64,000 nt of DNA from NCBI RefSeq assembly GCF_040372165.1, contig NZ_BAABWG010000001.1, positions 62,001-126,000 on the forward strand, written 5' to 3'. The notes beneath the pieces are model-generated. The model saw only the letters and a program-made list of their open reading frames with translations. It had not been told where the DNA came from and made no database searches. A program made the position numbers and the translations under genes. This document shows positions 53,499 to 62,432 of this stretch, one piece after another; the stretch's first letter is position 1, and every line of letters begins with the position of its first letter. Source of the DNA: Hydrogenophaga sp040372165 (GTDB taxonomy: Bacteria; Pseudomonadota; Gammaproteobacteria; Burkholderiales; Burkholderiaceae_C).

Positions 53499-55790
53499 TC
53501 ACGAAAGGCAGTGAAGTATCTGCTCGGGTGTGGCCGGCGCATTCATGCGCGTTGGCTCGCCGCCCGCTTGCGCCACCGCGTCGCGCATGGCTTCGAACAC
53601 GCTGATGGCCAACATGAACGGTGGCTCACCAACCGCCTTGCTGCCGTGCACGTTGTCTTCCCGGTTGGGCTCGGGCCAGAAAGCGATGTTGAACACCGCA
53701 GGCAGGTCCCCGGTGGCAGGAATCTTGTAGGTGCTGGGCGCATGGGTCAGAAGCTTGCCGGCTGATTTGGCGTCAGCCCCTGCCCACACCAGTTCTTCTG
53801 TGGTGAGCCAGCCCATGCCTTGGGTGAAGCCGCCTTCGATCTGCCCCACGTCAATCGCCGGGTTGATGCTGTTGCCCACGTCATGCAGCACGTCGACCCT
53901 GAGCACACGGCTTTCACCCGTCAGTGTGTCGATGATGACCTCGCTGCAGGCTGCACCGTAGGCGAAGTAGTAGAACGGCCGGCCGGTCAGGGTGGTCTTG
54001 TCGTAGTGAATTTTGGGTGTGCGATAGAAGCCGTCGCTCCACAGCTGGATGCGGTTGGCATAGGCTTGACCCACGACCTCTTCAAACGATCGGGAGCAGG
54101 TCGGGGTGGTGATCTGTCCACCTTCGAAACGCACAGCGCCGGCGCCGCAGCCGTCCAGGCCTGCCACAAACGCGGCCAGGTTGTCTCGCACGTTGCGAGC
54201 AGCAAATTGCGCAGCGCGACCGTTCAGGTCGGTGCCAGCAGACGCGGCCGTGGCGCTCGCGTTGGGAATCTTGGCGGTGTCGGCCGCGCTGCAAGCCACG
54301 CGCGCAAGCGAGACACCCAGCTCGTCCGCCACCAGTTGCGCCACCTTGGTGTTGAGGCCTTGGCCCATCTCGGTGCCGCCATGGTGAACCTGCACACTGC
54401 CGTCGGTGTAGACGTGCACCAAGGCGCCGGCCTGATTGAACAGCGTGGCTGTGAAGCTGATGCCGAACTTGACGGGCGTGAGTGCCATGCCGCGGCGCAG
54501 CGTGGGGTGCTGCCGGTTCCATTGCGCAATGCTCTCGCGCCGGCTGCTGTAGTGGCAGTCGTGCGCAAGGCGCGTCATCAAAGGCTCAAGAATATTGTCT
54601 TCCACCACCATCTGGTAGTGCGTGGTGTCGCGCGGTGCAAGGCCGTAAAGGTTGGCCATGCGAACCGCAATCGGATCCTTGCCCAAGGCGCGCGCAATGT
54701 CGCTCATGATGCGCTCGATGACGAGCATGCCTTGCGGCCCGCCGAAGCCGCGGAACGCTGTTTGGCTTTGCAGATGGGTCTTGCAGCGGTAAGAGCTGAT
54801 GACCACGTCTTCCAGAAAATAGGCGTTGTCGGCATGGAAAATGGCGCGGTCCGCCACGGGGGCAGACAAGTCGGCGCTGAAGCCGCAATTGACCAGCATG
54901 TCCAGGCGCAGGCCACACAGTCGCCCGCTGCCATCAAAGCCGACCTCATAGTCGTACGCAAAAGGGTGCCGCTTGCCGGTGATGATGAAATCTTCGTCCC
55001 GATCGAGCCTCAACTTCACAGGCGCGTTGAATTTGCGTGCCGCCAGTGCGGCCCACACCGCGAGGTGCCCGCCCTGGGTCTCCTTGCCGCCAAAGCCGCC
55101 GCCCATGCGGCGGCATTCCACCCTGACCGCGTGATTGGCCACATCCAAAGCACTGGCGACCCAGTGCTGCACCTCACCAGGGTGCTGCGTGCTGCTGTGA
55201 ATCAACCATTGGTTTTGTTCTTGCGGCAGGGCATAGGCCACTTGCCCTTCCAGGTAGAAATGTTCCTGGCCGCCGGCTTCGAAGCTGCCCTTAAGTTTGT
55301 GAGCCGCTTTGGCCAATGCAGCCTCGGCATCGCCGCGGCGAACGTGCACCGGCGGCAGCACATAGTGCTGTTTGGCGTGCGCTTCCTGCACACTCAACAC
55401 CGGGGGCAATGGGGAGATGGCCACGCCGACTTTGGCAGCCGCTTTGCGAGCAGTGTGGATGTCAGATGCCACCACCAAAGCCACCACTTGCCCCATGAAT
55501 TGAACGGTGTCGGCGGGGAAAATGGGCTCGTCCTGTCCAAAGGATGCCAGCAGAGGATTGCCTGGAACGTCCGCTGCAGACACCAGACCCACCACGCCAG
55601 GCATGGCCAATGCCTCTCTGGCCTCGATCTCAGTCAAATGACCATGCGCCATGGGAGAGCAAACCGGTGCCGCGTAGAGCGTGCCGGCCACCTCGGGAAT
55701 GTCGTCCACATAAGGCGCCAGACCCATCAACTGGGCTTGTACGCTTTCGTGCGGGTGTGGCTGTCCGGCGGCGGGTGAGGCTTGGGTCAT
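53499..55790 (-). CDS. xdhB: Xanthine dehydrogenase molybdopterin-binding subunit
   Basis: The large catalytic subunit, 763 residues, that oxidises hypoxanthine or xanthine to urate at a molybdenum-molybdopterin centre. Family segments include the N-terminal LMGLAPYVDDIPE, AALAARKFNAPVKLRLDRDED, QTAFRGFGGPQGM with the molybdopterin-binding loop, HGGTEMGQGLNTKV, and the C-terminal VGEPPFMLAISVFEAMRDAV with the catalytic glutamate. Its ATG overlaps the xdhA stop as ATGA. I chose ATG 55790; the frame continues upstream inside xdhA without similarity. The cofactor-insertion protein XdhC is encoded at 6590, far away. Confidence 0.95.
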   Translation of the reverse strand: MTQASPAAGQPHPHESVQAQLMGLAPYVDDIPEVAGTLYAAPVCSPMAHGHLTEIEAREALAMPGVVGLVSAADVPGNPLLASFGQDEPIFPADTVQFMGQVVALVVASDIHTARKAAAKVGVAISPLPPVLSVQEAHAKQHYVLPPVHVRRGDAEAALAKAAHKLKGSFEAGGQEHFYLEGQVAYALPQEQNQWLIHSSTQHPGEVQHWVASALDVANHAVRVECRRMGGGFGGKETQGGHLAVWAALAARKFNAPVKLRLDRDEDFIITGKRHPFAYDYEVGFDGSGRLCGLRLDMLVNCGFSADLSAPVADRAIFHADNAYFLEDVVISSYRCKTHLQSQTAFRGFGGPQGMLVIERIMSDIARALGKDPIAVRMANLYGLAPRDTTHYQMVVEDNILEPLMTRLAHDCHYSSRRESIAQWNRQHPTLRRGMALTPVKFGISFTATLFNQAGALVHVYTDGSVQVHHGGTEMGQGLNTKVAQLVADELGVSLARVACSAADTAKIPNASATAASAGTDLNGRAAQFAARNVRDNLAAFVAGLDGCGAGAVRFEGGQITTPTCSRSFEEVVGQAYANRIQLWSDGFYRTPKIHYDKTTLTGRPFYYFAYGAACSEVIIDTLTGESRVLRVDVLHDVGNSINPAIDVGQIEGGFTQGMGWLTTEELVWAGADAKSAGKLLTHAPSTYKIPATGDLPAVFNIAFWPEPNREDNVHGSKAVGEPPFMLAISVFEAMRDAVAQAGGEPTRMNAPATPEQILHCLS

Positions 55791-57331
55791 TGCTGCGATT
55801 CCTCCTGGATGACGGCAGCGCCGACGCTGCCGAGACCAATGACGGTGTTCGGGTGCCGCGTTTCGAGCCACAGGCGCTTGACCAGGTTCCCCAGCAACTT
55901 TGACCGATAGTTTGCTGTGGCGCGCATGTCGGAGATGGGGTCGAATTCAGCGCGAATCACCTTCTGGGCCTGTTCGATGGTGGCTTCACTCCAGCGCTGC
56001 CCCTTGAGCGCTGCCTCGGTTTGCCGAGCCCGAGATGGTGTGGCGGCGACGCCGCCTGCACCGATGGATGCGTCGACCACAACACCATCTTGCACCCGCC
56101 ACTGAACCGCCAGGCACACGGCGGAGATGTCGTCGTCGAAACGTTTGCTCACTTTGTAGGCGCGCACCTGCGTCCCATCCTGGGTGGGGCGCGGCACTTT
56201 CACCCAGGCAATGATCTCGTCGGCACGAAGCACGTTCTGGCGATAGCCGGTGTAAAGGTCTTCAATGGCCATCTCACGATGCTCGACACGTTGTTGGCGT
56301 GCGTTCCAACGCATCAGCACCACGCTGGCACGCAAAGCGATCAGCAGCGGCATGCTGTCGCCAATGGGTGAGCCATTGGCCACGTTGCCGCACAAGGTGC
56401 CTGCTTGCCGAACCGGCAGGCCGGCAAAGCGTTCGAAGAACGTGCGCAGCTCGGGGCGTTCCACTGCCATGGTCTGGAAAGCGTTCTCCAGCGACACGCC
56501 GGCGCCCACGGCGATGTGATGCGGGTAGGTCTCGATGCCTTGGAGTTCTTTGGCGCCAGTGACGTCGATGATCTGTTCAAAGTGCTGGTGCTGCTTGGTG
56601 ATCCACAAGCCCACGTCGGTGCAACCGGCCACCAGCTGCGCCTTGGGTTGGGCCTGGCGCGCTTTGAGCAAAGCCTCCAGCCGAGCGGGGCGCTGGTACG
56701 ACGGCGTGGACAGGCCTGAGGACTTCTTTTGCGGTGCTTTTCGGGTCTTCAGGCGGCGAATCGCTGCCACGTCGGCCGCTTCGGCTTGAGTGATGATTTC
56801 GGCAGGCGCGTGGCGGTGCATATCCACCGCCGCGTCCAGAATCGGGCGGTAGCCCGTGCAGCGGCACAGGTTGCCAGACAAGGTGGTTTGCGCTTGCTCT
56901 CGCGTGACGCCCTGGCCCCCGTCTGTGTCGTGGTAAAGCGCATACATGCTCATCACGAAGCCTGGCGTGCAAAAACCGCACTGGCTGCCATGGTGGTCGA
57001 GCATGGCTTGTTGGGCCGGGTGGAGTTCACCACTGGGTGCAATGTCGCTGGCAGTGGAGACGGCTTTGCCGTGCGCAGCGTGGGCCAGTGAGATACAGCT
57101 GTTGATGGCCTTGCGCCTGGGCTGCCCTTGGTCGTCAAGATCGGTCACCACAACGGTGCATGCGCCGCAGTCGCCCTCTGCACAACCCTCTTTCACCGAG
57201 GTCACACCCAAGTCTTCCCGCAGCACCTGCAGCAGCGTTCGGTGGGGTGGTACATTGTCCAGCGAGATGCACTGCCCCTGGCGGACAATGGTGATCGGAA
57301 CGGTCGGCATCGGGTGAAGCGAAGGATTCAT
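55787..57331 (-). CDS. xdhA: Xanthine dehydrogenase iron-sulfur/FAD subunit
   Basis: A 514-residue subunit that passes electrons from the molybdenum site to NAD. Two [2Fe-2S] domains are at the N-terminus: the plant ferredoxin-type CAEGDCGACTVVV with INSC and the second CGFCTPGFVMSMYAL with LCRCTGYRPI. An FAD-binding domain (AGCTDVGLWITKQHQ, GTLCGNVANGSPIGDSMP) and the CO-dehydrogenase flavoprotein C-terminal domain follow. The start at ATG 57331 gives MNPSLHPMPTVPI; an earlier ATG at 57379 is possible. First gene of the xdhAB operon, with a sigma54-type promoter upstream. Confidence 0.95.
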   Translation of the reverse strand: MNPSLHPMPTVPITIVRQGQCISLDNVPPHRTLLQVLREDLGVTSVKEGCAEGDCGACTVVVTDLDDQGQPRRKAINSCISLAHAAHGKAVSTASDIAPSGELHPAQQAMLDHHGSQCGFCTPGFVMSMYALYHDTDGGQGVTREQAQTTLSGNLCRCTGYRPILDAAVDMHRHAPAEIITQAEAADVAAIRRLKTRKAPQKKSSGLSTPSYQRPARLEALLKARQAQPKAQLVAGCTDVGLWITKQHQHFEQIIDVTGAKELQGIETYPHHIAVGAGVSLENAFQTMAVERPELRTFFERFAGLPVRQAGTLCGNVANGSPIGDSMPLLIALRASVVLMRWNARQQRVEHREMAIEDLYTGYRQNVLRADEIIAWVKVPRPTQDGTQVRAYKVSKRFDDDISAVCLAVQWRVQDGVVVDASIGAGGVAATPSRARQTEAALKGQRWSEATIEQAQKVIRAEFDPISDMRATANYRSKLLGNLVKRLWLETRHPNTVIGLGSVGAAVIQEESQQ

Positions 57332-57355
57332 GTTGTCAGCATAGCGCCAGAGACC

Positions 57356-57371
57356 TGGCATGACATATGCT
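57356..57371 (+). promoter_or_regulatory. Sigma54-type -24/-12 element upstream of the purine importer genes (moderate match)
   Basis: TGGCATGACATATGCT has GG and GC at the exact -24/-12 spacing. It departs from the TGGCACG-N4-TTGCA consensus at two informative positions. It lies 110 bases upstream of the ATPase gene start at 57481. Confidence 0.5.
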
Positions 57372-57420
57372 GCAATCATGGGCAGGTCCTAGACGGTGCC
57401 TCAAGGGCTTGCCGTCAACA

Positions 57421-57436
57421 TGCACTCTTCGTGCCA
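57421..57436 (-). promoter_or_regulatory. Sigma54-type -24/-12 promoter of xdhAB (strong match)
   Basis: Read on the minus strand, TGGCACGAAGAGTGCA matches TGGCACG-N4-TTGCA at 11 of 12 informative positions with the exact spacing. It lies 90 bases upstream of the xdhA ATG. It faces the weaker plus-strand element at 57356, so the two transcripts would overlap by roughly 25 bases. Confidence 0.75.
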
Positions 57437-57480
57437 ACCGGCGCCAAGGCACTGCAGATTTTGAAGCAAACAACGAGAAC

Positions 57481-59046
57481 ATGAGCAACGACGCCGTTTC
57501 TTCGTCCCATCGCGCGCCAGCGGATGTAGCGATGCGCCTCTCCTTGCAAGGCATCACGAAGCGCTACCCGTCCGTGGTGGCGAATGACGGCGTCTCTCTT
57601 GCCGTACAGGCCGGCGAAATTCACGCGGTGCTGGGCGAGAACGGTGCCGGCAAGTCCACGCTCATGAAGATCATCTACGGCGCCGTCAAGCCCGATGAAG
57701 GTCAGGTGCTGTTCAATGGCGAGCCCGTGGCGGTGCGCAATCCGCAGGAAGCCCGGGCACTGGGCATCAGCATGGTGTTCCAGCACTTCAGCCTGTTCGA
57801 TACGCTCACCGTGGCCGAGAACGTCTGGCTGGGCCTGGACAAGCGTTTTTCGCTGATGGAAGTCACTGACCGCATCCGGGAAAAAGCGCAGGAGTACGGC
57901 CTGGACGTGGACCCTTCGCGCATGGTGCACAGCCTGTCGGTGGGGGAAATGCAGCGTGTGGAAATCATCCGGGCGCTGCTCACGCAGCCCCAACTCCTCA
58001 TCCTGGATGAACCGACGTCGGTGCTCACGCCGCAAGCGGTGGAGAAGCTCTTTGTGGTCTTGCGCCAGCTCGCCAGTGAAGGCTGCAGCATTCTTTACAT
58101 CAGTCACAAGCTGCACGAAATCCGTTCTCTTTGCACGGCGTGCACCGTGCTGCGCGGTGGCAAAGTTACCGGCAATTGCGACCCGCGTGAAGAGAGCAAT
58201 GCCTCGCTCTCGCGCATGATGATCGGCGCAGAGCCTCCAACGCTGGAGGCGCGCCCGCACCACCCTGGCGATGTCATACTCAGCGCGCAGAAGCTCCACT
58301 TGCCCAGCGATGACCCGTTTGGTGTCAGCCTGGAGGGTGTGAACCTTTCCGTGGCCAAGGGCGAGGTGGTGGGCATCGCCGGTGTGTCTGGTAATGGCCA
58401 GCGCGAGCTGATGCAGGTGTTGTCGGGTGAACTCAGCCTGAGCGCCCAGCAGGGGCAGGTCATGTTGGCTGGAGCCGATGTGTCTCGTCTGCCACCGCCC
58501 GGTCGTCGCCGCAAAGGCCTGGCCTTCGTACCAGAGGAGCGCCTGGGCAGAGGAGCAGTGCCCTCACTCTCTCTGGCGCACAACCTGTTGCTCTCGCGGC
58601 GGGACAAGGTGGGCACGGCGGGATGGTTGCGCCTGGGTGCGCTCAAGGCACAGGCGGCGGACATCATTCAGCGGTTCCAGGTGAAAGCTGGCGGGCCGGA
58701 TGCGCCGGCGCGCTCGCTCTCGGGCGGCAACCTGCAAAAATTCATCGTGGGGCGCGAGATCGATGCGGCCCCCGCGGTGCTTCTGCTCAGCCAGCCCACT
58801 TGGGGAGTGGATGTGGGGGCAGCCGCACAAATCCGCGGCGAGATTCTGGCGCTGCGAGATGCTGGCTGCGCGGTGCTGGTGGTCAGTGAGGAGTTGGACG
58901 AGTTGTTCGAGATTTGCGACCGGCTTTACGTGATGGCCAAGGGGCGCTTGTCGCCCAGCTTGCCGAGAACGGAGGCCACAGTGGAGCGCCTGGGCGAATG
59001 GATGTCTGGCCTGTGGGATGAGGAGGCCGCACATGTTTCAGCTTGA
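57481..59046 (+). CDS. ABC importer ATPase with two nucleotide-binding domains (nucleoside/purine type)
   Basis: A 521-residue ATPase fused from two NBDs, as in the YufO/RbsA-like family that serves BmpA-type importers. The first NBD has Walker A GENGAGKST, signature LSVGEMQR and Walker B LLILDEPTS. The second has signature LSGGNLQK, but its Walker A is degenerate (GVSGNGQREL) and its Walker B reads VLLLSQPTWG, so the first site probably does most of the hydrolysis. The ATG at 57481 starts the family sequence (RLSLQGITKRYPSVVANDGV); an upstream start at 57367 is unlikely. It overlaps the next permease gene by 14 bases. Confidence 0.94.
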   Translation: MSNDAVSSSHRAPADVAMRLSLQGITKRYPSVVANDGVSLAVQAGEIHAVLGENGAGKSTLMKIIYGAVKPDEGQVLFNGEPVAVRNPQEARALGISMVFQHFSLFDTLTVAENVWLGLDKRFSLMEVTDRIREKAQEYGLDVDPSRMVHSLSVGEMQRVEIIRALLTQPQLLILDEPTSVLTPQAVEKLFVVLRQLASEGCSILYISHKLHEIRSLCTACTVLRGGKVTGNCDPREESNASLSRMMIGAEPPTLEARPHHPGDVILSAQKLHLPSDDPFGVSLEGVNLSVAKGEVVGIAGVSGNGQRELMQVLSGELSLSAQQGQVMLAGADVSRLPPPGRRRKGLAFVPEERLGRGAVPSLSLAHNLLLSRRDKVGTAGWLRLGALKAQAADIIQRFQVKAGGPDAPARSLSGGNLQKFIVGREIDAAPAVLLLSQPTWGVDVGAAAQIRGEILALRDAGCAVLVVSEELDELFEICDRLYVMAKGRLSPSLPRTEATVERLGEWMSGLWDEEAAHVSA

Positions 59047-60106
59047 GCCGCGCCCGCAAGCTTCGCGCTGGTGGAGCCTGGCATCGCCCGTTCTGGCCTT
59101 GCTGGTCACGGTGCTGATCGGCATTGCCTTGTTCGCCATCCTGGACAAGGACCCATGGCGCGGGCTGCAAATGTTCTTCTACGAGCCGATCAAGAGCAGT
59201 TACGCCTGGGGTGAGCTCATGGTCAAGGCCACGCCGCTGCTCCTCATCGCACTCGGACTGGCCGTTTGTTTTCGGTCGAACATCTGGAACATCGGCGCCG
59301 AAGGGCAGTACATCATCGGTGCCGTGTTTGCCGGCGGTGTGGCGCTGACGGCAGACGCCAACACCGGCCCGTGGATCATGGCGGCCGTGCTGCTGGCAGG
59401 GGTGCTGGGTGGCATGGTCTGGGCGGGCATCACCGCCTTGCTGCGCGACCGCTTCAACGCCAACGAAATTCTGGTGAGCCTGATGCTGGTCTATGTGGCT
59501 GTACAGATCCTCAACTATCTGGTTTACGGCCCATGGAAAGACCCGATGGGCTTCAACTTTCCGCAGACCAAGACCTTTGAAGCGGCCACGCAGGTGCCGC
59601 GCCTCATGCGCGGCTCGCGCATGAACATGGGCCTGATTCTCGCCCTGCTGGGCAGTGGTTTGCTCTGGCTGTATCTGTTCCGGACGCTGGGTGGTTTCGC
59701 CCAGCAGGTCGGTGGGCTGGCGCCAGCCGCCGCGCGCTACGCAGGCTTTTCTTCGCGCAAAGCCTTGTGGGTGGCCTTGCTCCTCTCCGGTGGCACGGCT
59801 GGGCTGGCTGGCGCGCTGGAAGTGGCCGGGCCCATCGGTCAGCTCACGCCCTACGTGCCGGCAGGTTATGGTTTTGCGGCCATCATCGTTGCCTTTGTGG
59901 GGCGACTGCATCCGGTGGGCATGGTGTTCTCGGCCATCCTCATGAGCATGTTCTACATCGGGGGCGAGCTGGCGCAGTCGCGCATGGGCCTGCCCAAATC
60001 CATCACCGGTGTGTTCCAGGGCTTGCTGCTGTTTGCGCTGCTGGCCTGCGACACCCTCATCCAGTATCGCGTGGTGCGCAAGCGCCGTGTGGGTGCGGCC
60101 AGCTGA
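59033..60106 (+). CDS. ABC importer permease 1 (nucleoside/purine type, BPD_transp_2)
   Basis: A 357-residue inner-membrane permease with about ten hydrophobic segments. Family signatures include KATPLLLIALGLAVCFRSNIWNIGAEGQ (about residues 63-90) and GPIGQLTPYVPAGYGFAAIIVAFVGRLHP near 265. It starts at ATG 59033, inside the end of the ATPase gene, so translation is coupled. It pairs with the next permease to form the transport channel. Confidence 0.93.
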   Translation: MFQLEPRPQASRWWSLASPVLALLVTVLIGIALFAILDKDPWRGLQMFFYEPIKSSYAWGELMVKATPLLLIALGLAVCFRSNIWNIGAEGQYIIGAVFAGGVALTADANTGPWIMAAVLLAGVLGGMVWAGITALLRDRFNANEILVSLMLVYVAVQILNYLVYGPWKDPMGFNFPQTKTFEAATQVPRLMRGSRMNMGLILALLGSGLLWLYLFRTLGGFAQQVGGLAPAAARYAGFSSRKALWVALLLSGGTAGLAGALEVAGPIGQLTPYVPAGYGFAAIIVAFVGRLHPVGMVFSAILMSMFYIGGELAQSRMGLPKSITGVFQGLLLFALLACDTLIQYRVVRKRRVGAAS

Positions 60107-60125
60107 GCAAGGACGGAAACAGACC

Positions 60126-61055
60126 ATGGATTTCGCTTCCACTGCGCTCCTGATTGCGGCCTCGCTCAACGCTGGAACCGCGCTCGCCATCGCATCGCTC
60201 GGTCTGCTCATCAACGAGAAGGCCGGCATCGTGAACCTGGGCGCCGAAGGCATGATGTTGTGCGCGGCTCTGGCCGGCTTCGCGACGGTGGTGCACACCG
60301 GCAGCACCACCGCAGGCTTTGCTGCCGGCATGGCCGCAGGCGCCGCCATGGCCGCGGTATTCGGTGGCCTGACGATCTGGCTGAACACCAACCAGTACGC
60401 CACCGGTCTGGCCTTGTCCCTGTTTGGTGGTGGCTTCTCCGCTTTTGCCGGCACCAGCTACGTGCAGGAAAAACTGCCCGACCAGACCCAATACGCCATT
60501 CCTTTCCTGGCCGACATCCCGTTCGTTGGCCCGGCGCTGTTCCGGCAACACCCCATGGTCTATCTGTGCGTGGCGCTGGCCGTGGCGCTGGTGTGGTTCC
60601 TGTTCCGCACGCGTGCCGGACTGGTGCTGCGCAGTGTGGGCGAAAGCCCGGAATCAGCCCATGCCCTGGGCTACCCGGTGCGCCGCATCCGACTCATGGC
60701 GGTCATGGCGGGTGGGGCCTTGTGCGGCTTGGCGGGGGCTTACGTGTCCACGGTGTACACGCCGCTTTGGGTCGAAGGCATGATCGCCGGCAAGGGGTGG
60801 ATTGCTTTGGCGCTGACGACCTTTGCCACCTGGCGGCCCGCCCGTGTGTTGCTGGGCGCCTTCCTGTTTGGCGGTGTGACGATGTTGCAGTTGTATCTGC
60901 AAGGCATGGGCGTACAAGTGCCCAGCCAGTTCCTGACCATGCTGCCCTACATCGCCACCATCGTCGTGCTGGTGCTGATTTCCCGCAACCCGACCTGGAT
61001 CCGCATCAACATTCCCGGCTCGCTGGGCAAGCCTTTCTACCCGGGGGGGCAGTAA
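60126..61055 (+). CDS. ABC importer permease 2 (nucleoside/purine type, BPD_transp_2)
   Basis: A 309-residue inner-membrane permease with about eight hydrophobic segments, the second partner of the importer. The family signature is ASLGLLINEKAGIVNLGAEGMM near the N-terminus, with GYPVRRIRLMAVMAGGALCGLAGAY later. It starts at ATG 60126, 19 bases after permease 1. The binding protein gene follows after a 115-base gap with its own candidate sigma54 promoter. Confidence 0.93.
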   Translation: MDFASTALLIAASLNAGTALAIASLGLLINEKAGIVNLGAEGMMLCAALAGFATVVHTGSTTAGFAAGMAAGAAMAAVFGGLTIWLNTNQYATGLALSLFGGGFSAFAGTSYVQEKLPDQTQYAIPFLADIPFVGPALFRQHPMVYLCVALAVALVWFLFRTRAGLVLRSVGESPESAHALGYPVRRIRLMAVMAGGALCGLAGAYVSTVYTPLWVEGMIAGKGWIALALTTFATWRPARVLLGAFLFGGVTMLQLYLQGMGVQVPSQFLTMLPYIATIVVLVLISRNPTWIRINIPGSLGKPFYPGGQ

Positions 61056-61073
61056 TGCATAGTTTCGTCGGGG

Positions 61074-61089
61074 TGGCACGCCGCGTGCA
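61074..61089 (+). promoter_or_regulatory. Sigma54-type -24/-12 promoter of the BmpA-type gene (strong match)
   Basis: TGGCACGCCGCGTGCA matches TGGCACG-N4-TTGCA at 11 of 12 informative positions. It lies 82 bases before the ATG at 61171, so the binding protein can be made from its own nitrogen-responsive promoter in addition to read-through from the permease genes. Confidence 0.75.
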
Positions 61090-61170
61090 ATGTTCTTAAG
61101 ATGTGTGGGATGGGCTGGGGCCTGATCCCTTTGCCAACCATTTTTTTGTAGTCGACCGAAAGAGGTTCAC

Positions 61171-62328
61171 ATGACCGACCTGAGTAAACGTTCCCTGATG
61201 AAGGTGGCCGCCATCACGGCCATCGCTGGTGCTGCCCTGGTGGGCTGCGGCAAGAAAGAAGAGGCTGCGCCCGCCGCGGCGCCTGAGCCGACGCCGGCAC
61301 CGGCGGCTGCCGAAGCGCCCAAGACCGAGCCACTGAAGATTGCGTTTACCTACGTGGGCCCCGTCGGTGACGGCGGCTGGACTTTTGCACACGACAACGG
61401 CCGCAAGGCGGTGGAAGCCGAGTTTGGCGACAAGGTCATCACCACCTACGTGGAAAGCGTGCCTGAGAGCGCCGATGCCGAGCGCGTGCTGCGCGATCTG
61501 GCCAGCAACGGCAACACGCTGATTTTCGGCACCACCTTTGGCTACATGGAGCCCATGCTCAAAGTGGCCGCCGACTTCCCGGATGTGAAGTTCGAGCACG
61601 CCACGGGCTACAAGACGGCTGCCAACATGCGCACCTACGACAGCCGCACCTACGAAGGCGCGTACATGGCTGGCGTGATCGCCGGTTCCATGACCAAGAC
61701 CAACACCCTGGGTGTGGTCGCGTCCATTCCCATTCCGGAAGTCATTCGCAACATCAACAGCTTCACGCTGGGCGCCCAGTCGGTCAACCCCAAGGTCACG
61801 ACCAAAGTGGTGTGGGTCAATGCATGGTTCGATCCACCAAAGGAAACCGAAGCGGCTACCTCGCTGATCAACGGCGGCGCTGACGTGCTGATGCAAAACA
61901 CCGACTCTTCTGCGGTGCTGCAAACGGCCGAAAAGATGGAGAAGCGCGCATTCGGCTGGGACAGCGACATGAGCAGCTACGGTCCTAAAGCACACCTGGG
62001 TTCGGCCATCATCAACTGGGCGCCTTACTACATCAAGGCCACCAAAGATGCGATGGACGGCACCTGGAGCACCGGCGGCGTCTGGTGGGGCCACAAAGAG
62101 GGCGCCATCGACATGGTCTCCATCGCCGAGGACGTGCCTGCAGACGTCAAGGCCAAGATCGACACCATCAAGGCTGGTCTGAAGGACGGCAGCTTCTCCA
62201 TCTGGAAGGGCCCGATCATGGACCAGAGCGGCAAGGAAGTGCTGGCCGCCGATGCCGTGGCCGATGACGCTTTCCTGGGCGGCATCAAGTTTTACGTCAA
62301 AGGCGTGGAAGGCCAGTTGCCCAACTAA
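61171..62328 (+). CDS. BmpA/Med-type substrate-binding lipoprotein (nucleoside/purine)
   Basis: A 385-residue lipoprotein that delivers the substrate to the importer. The signal LSKRSLMKVAAITAIAGAALV ends at the lipobox VGC (Cys near 27). A short Ala/Pro/Glu-rich linker (about 30-50) leads to the PBP1-like BMP domain: IAFTYVGPVGDGGWTFAHD, TLIFGTTFGYMEPM, FEHATGYK, YEGAYMAGVIAG, GADVLMQNTDSSAVLQ and WGHKEGAIDMV. BMP proteins bind purine nucleosides or related compounds; the xdh context suggests purines. A ribosome-binding site GAAAGAGG precedes the ATG. A terminator follows. Confidence 0.94.
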   Translation: MTDLSKRSLMKVAAITAIAGAALVGCGKKEEAAPAAAPEPTPAPAAAEAPKTEPLKIAFTYVGPVGDGGWTFAHDNGRKAVEAEFGDKVITTYVESVPESADAERVLRDLASNGNTLIFGTTFGYMEPMLKVAADFPDVKFEHATGYKTAANMRTYDSRTYEGAYMAGVIAGSMTKTNTLGVVASIPIPEVIRNINSFTLGAQSVNPKVTTKVVWVNAWFDPPKETEAATSLINGGADVLMQNTDSSAVLQTAEKMEKRAFGWDSDMSSYGPKAHLGSAIINWAPYYIKATKDAMDGTWSTGGVWWGHKEGAIDMVSIAEDVPADVKAKIDTIKAGLKDGSFSIWKGPIMDQSGKEVLAADAVADDAFLGGIKFYVKGVEGQLPN

Positions 62329-62388
62329 GGGGCTCGGCGTTGAAAGCGCTCGGGGTTTGATCCAGGTCTGACTTTGTGTCGCTTTGTC

Positions 62389-62416
62389 AAAAGGCTGTCT
62401 TCGGGCAGCCTTTTTG
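62389..62416 (+). terminator. Rho-independent terminator after the BmpA-type gene
   Basis: AAAAGGCTG at 62389-62397 pairs with CAGCCTTTTT at 62406-62415 around an 8-base loop. The stem with its T run is a strong intrinsic terminator at the end of the importer operon. Confidence 0.92.
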
Positions 62417-62432
62417 CTTTTAGGATGGGCGT

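Noticed and set aside
53820..55778. Open frame of about 650 codons on the plus strand across xdhB
   Set aside because: Antisense shadow of xdhB with composition typical of such frames and no domain or ribosome-binding site.
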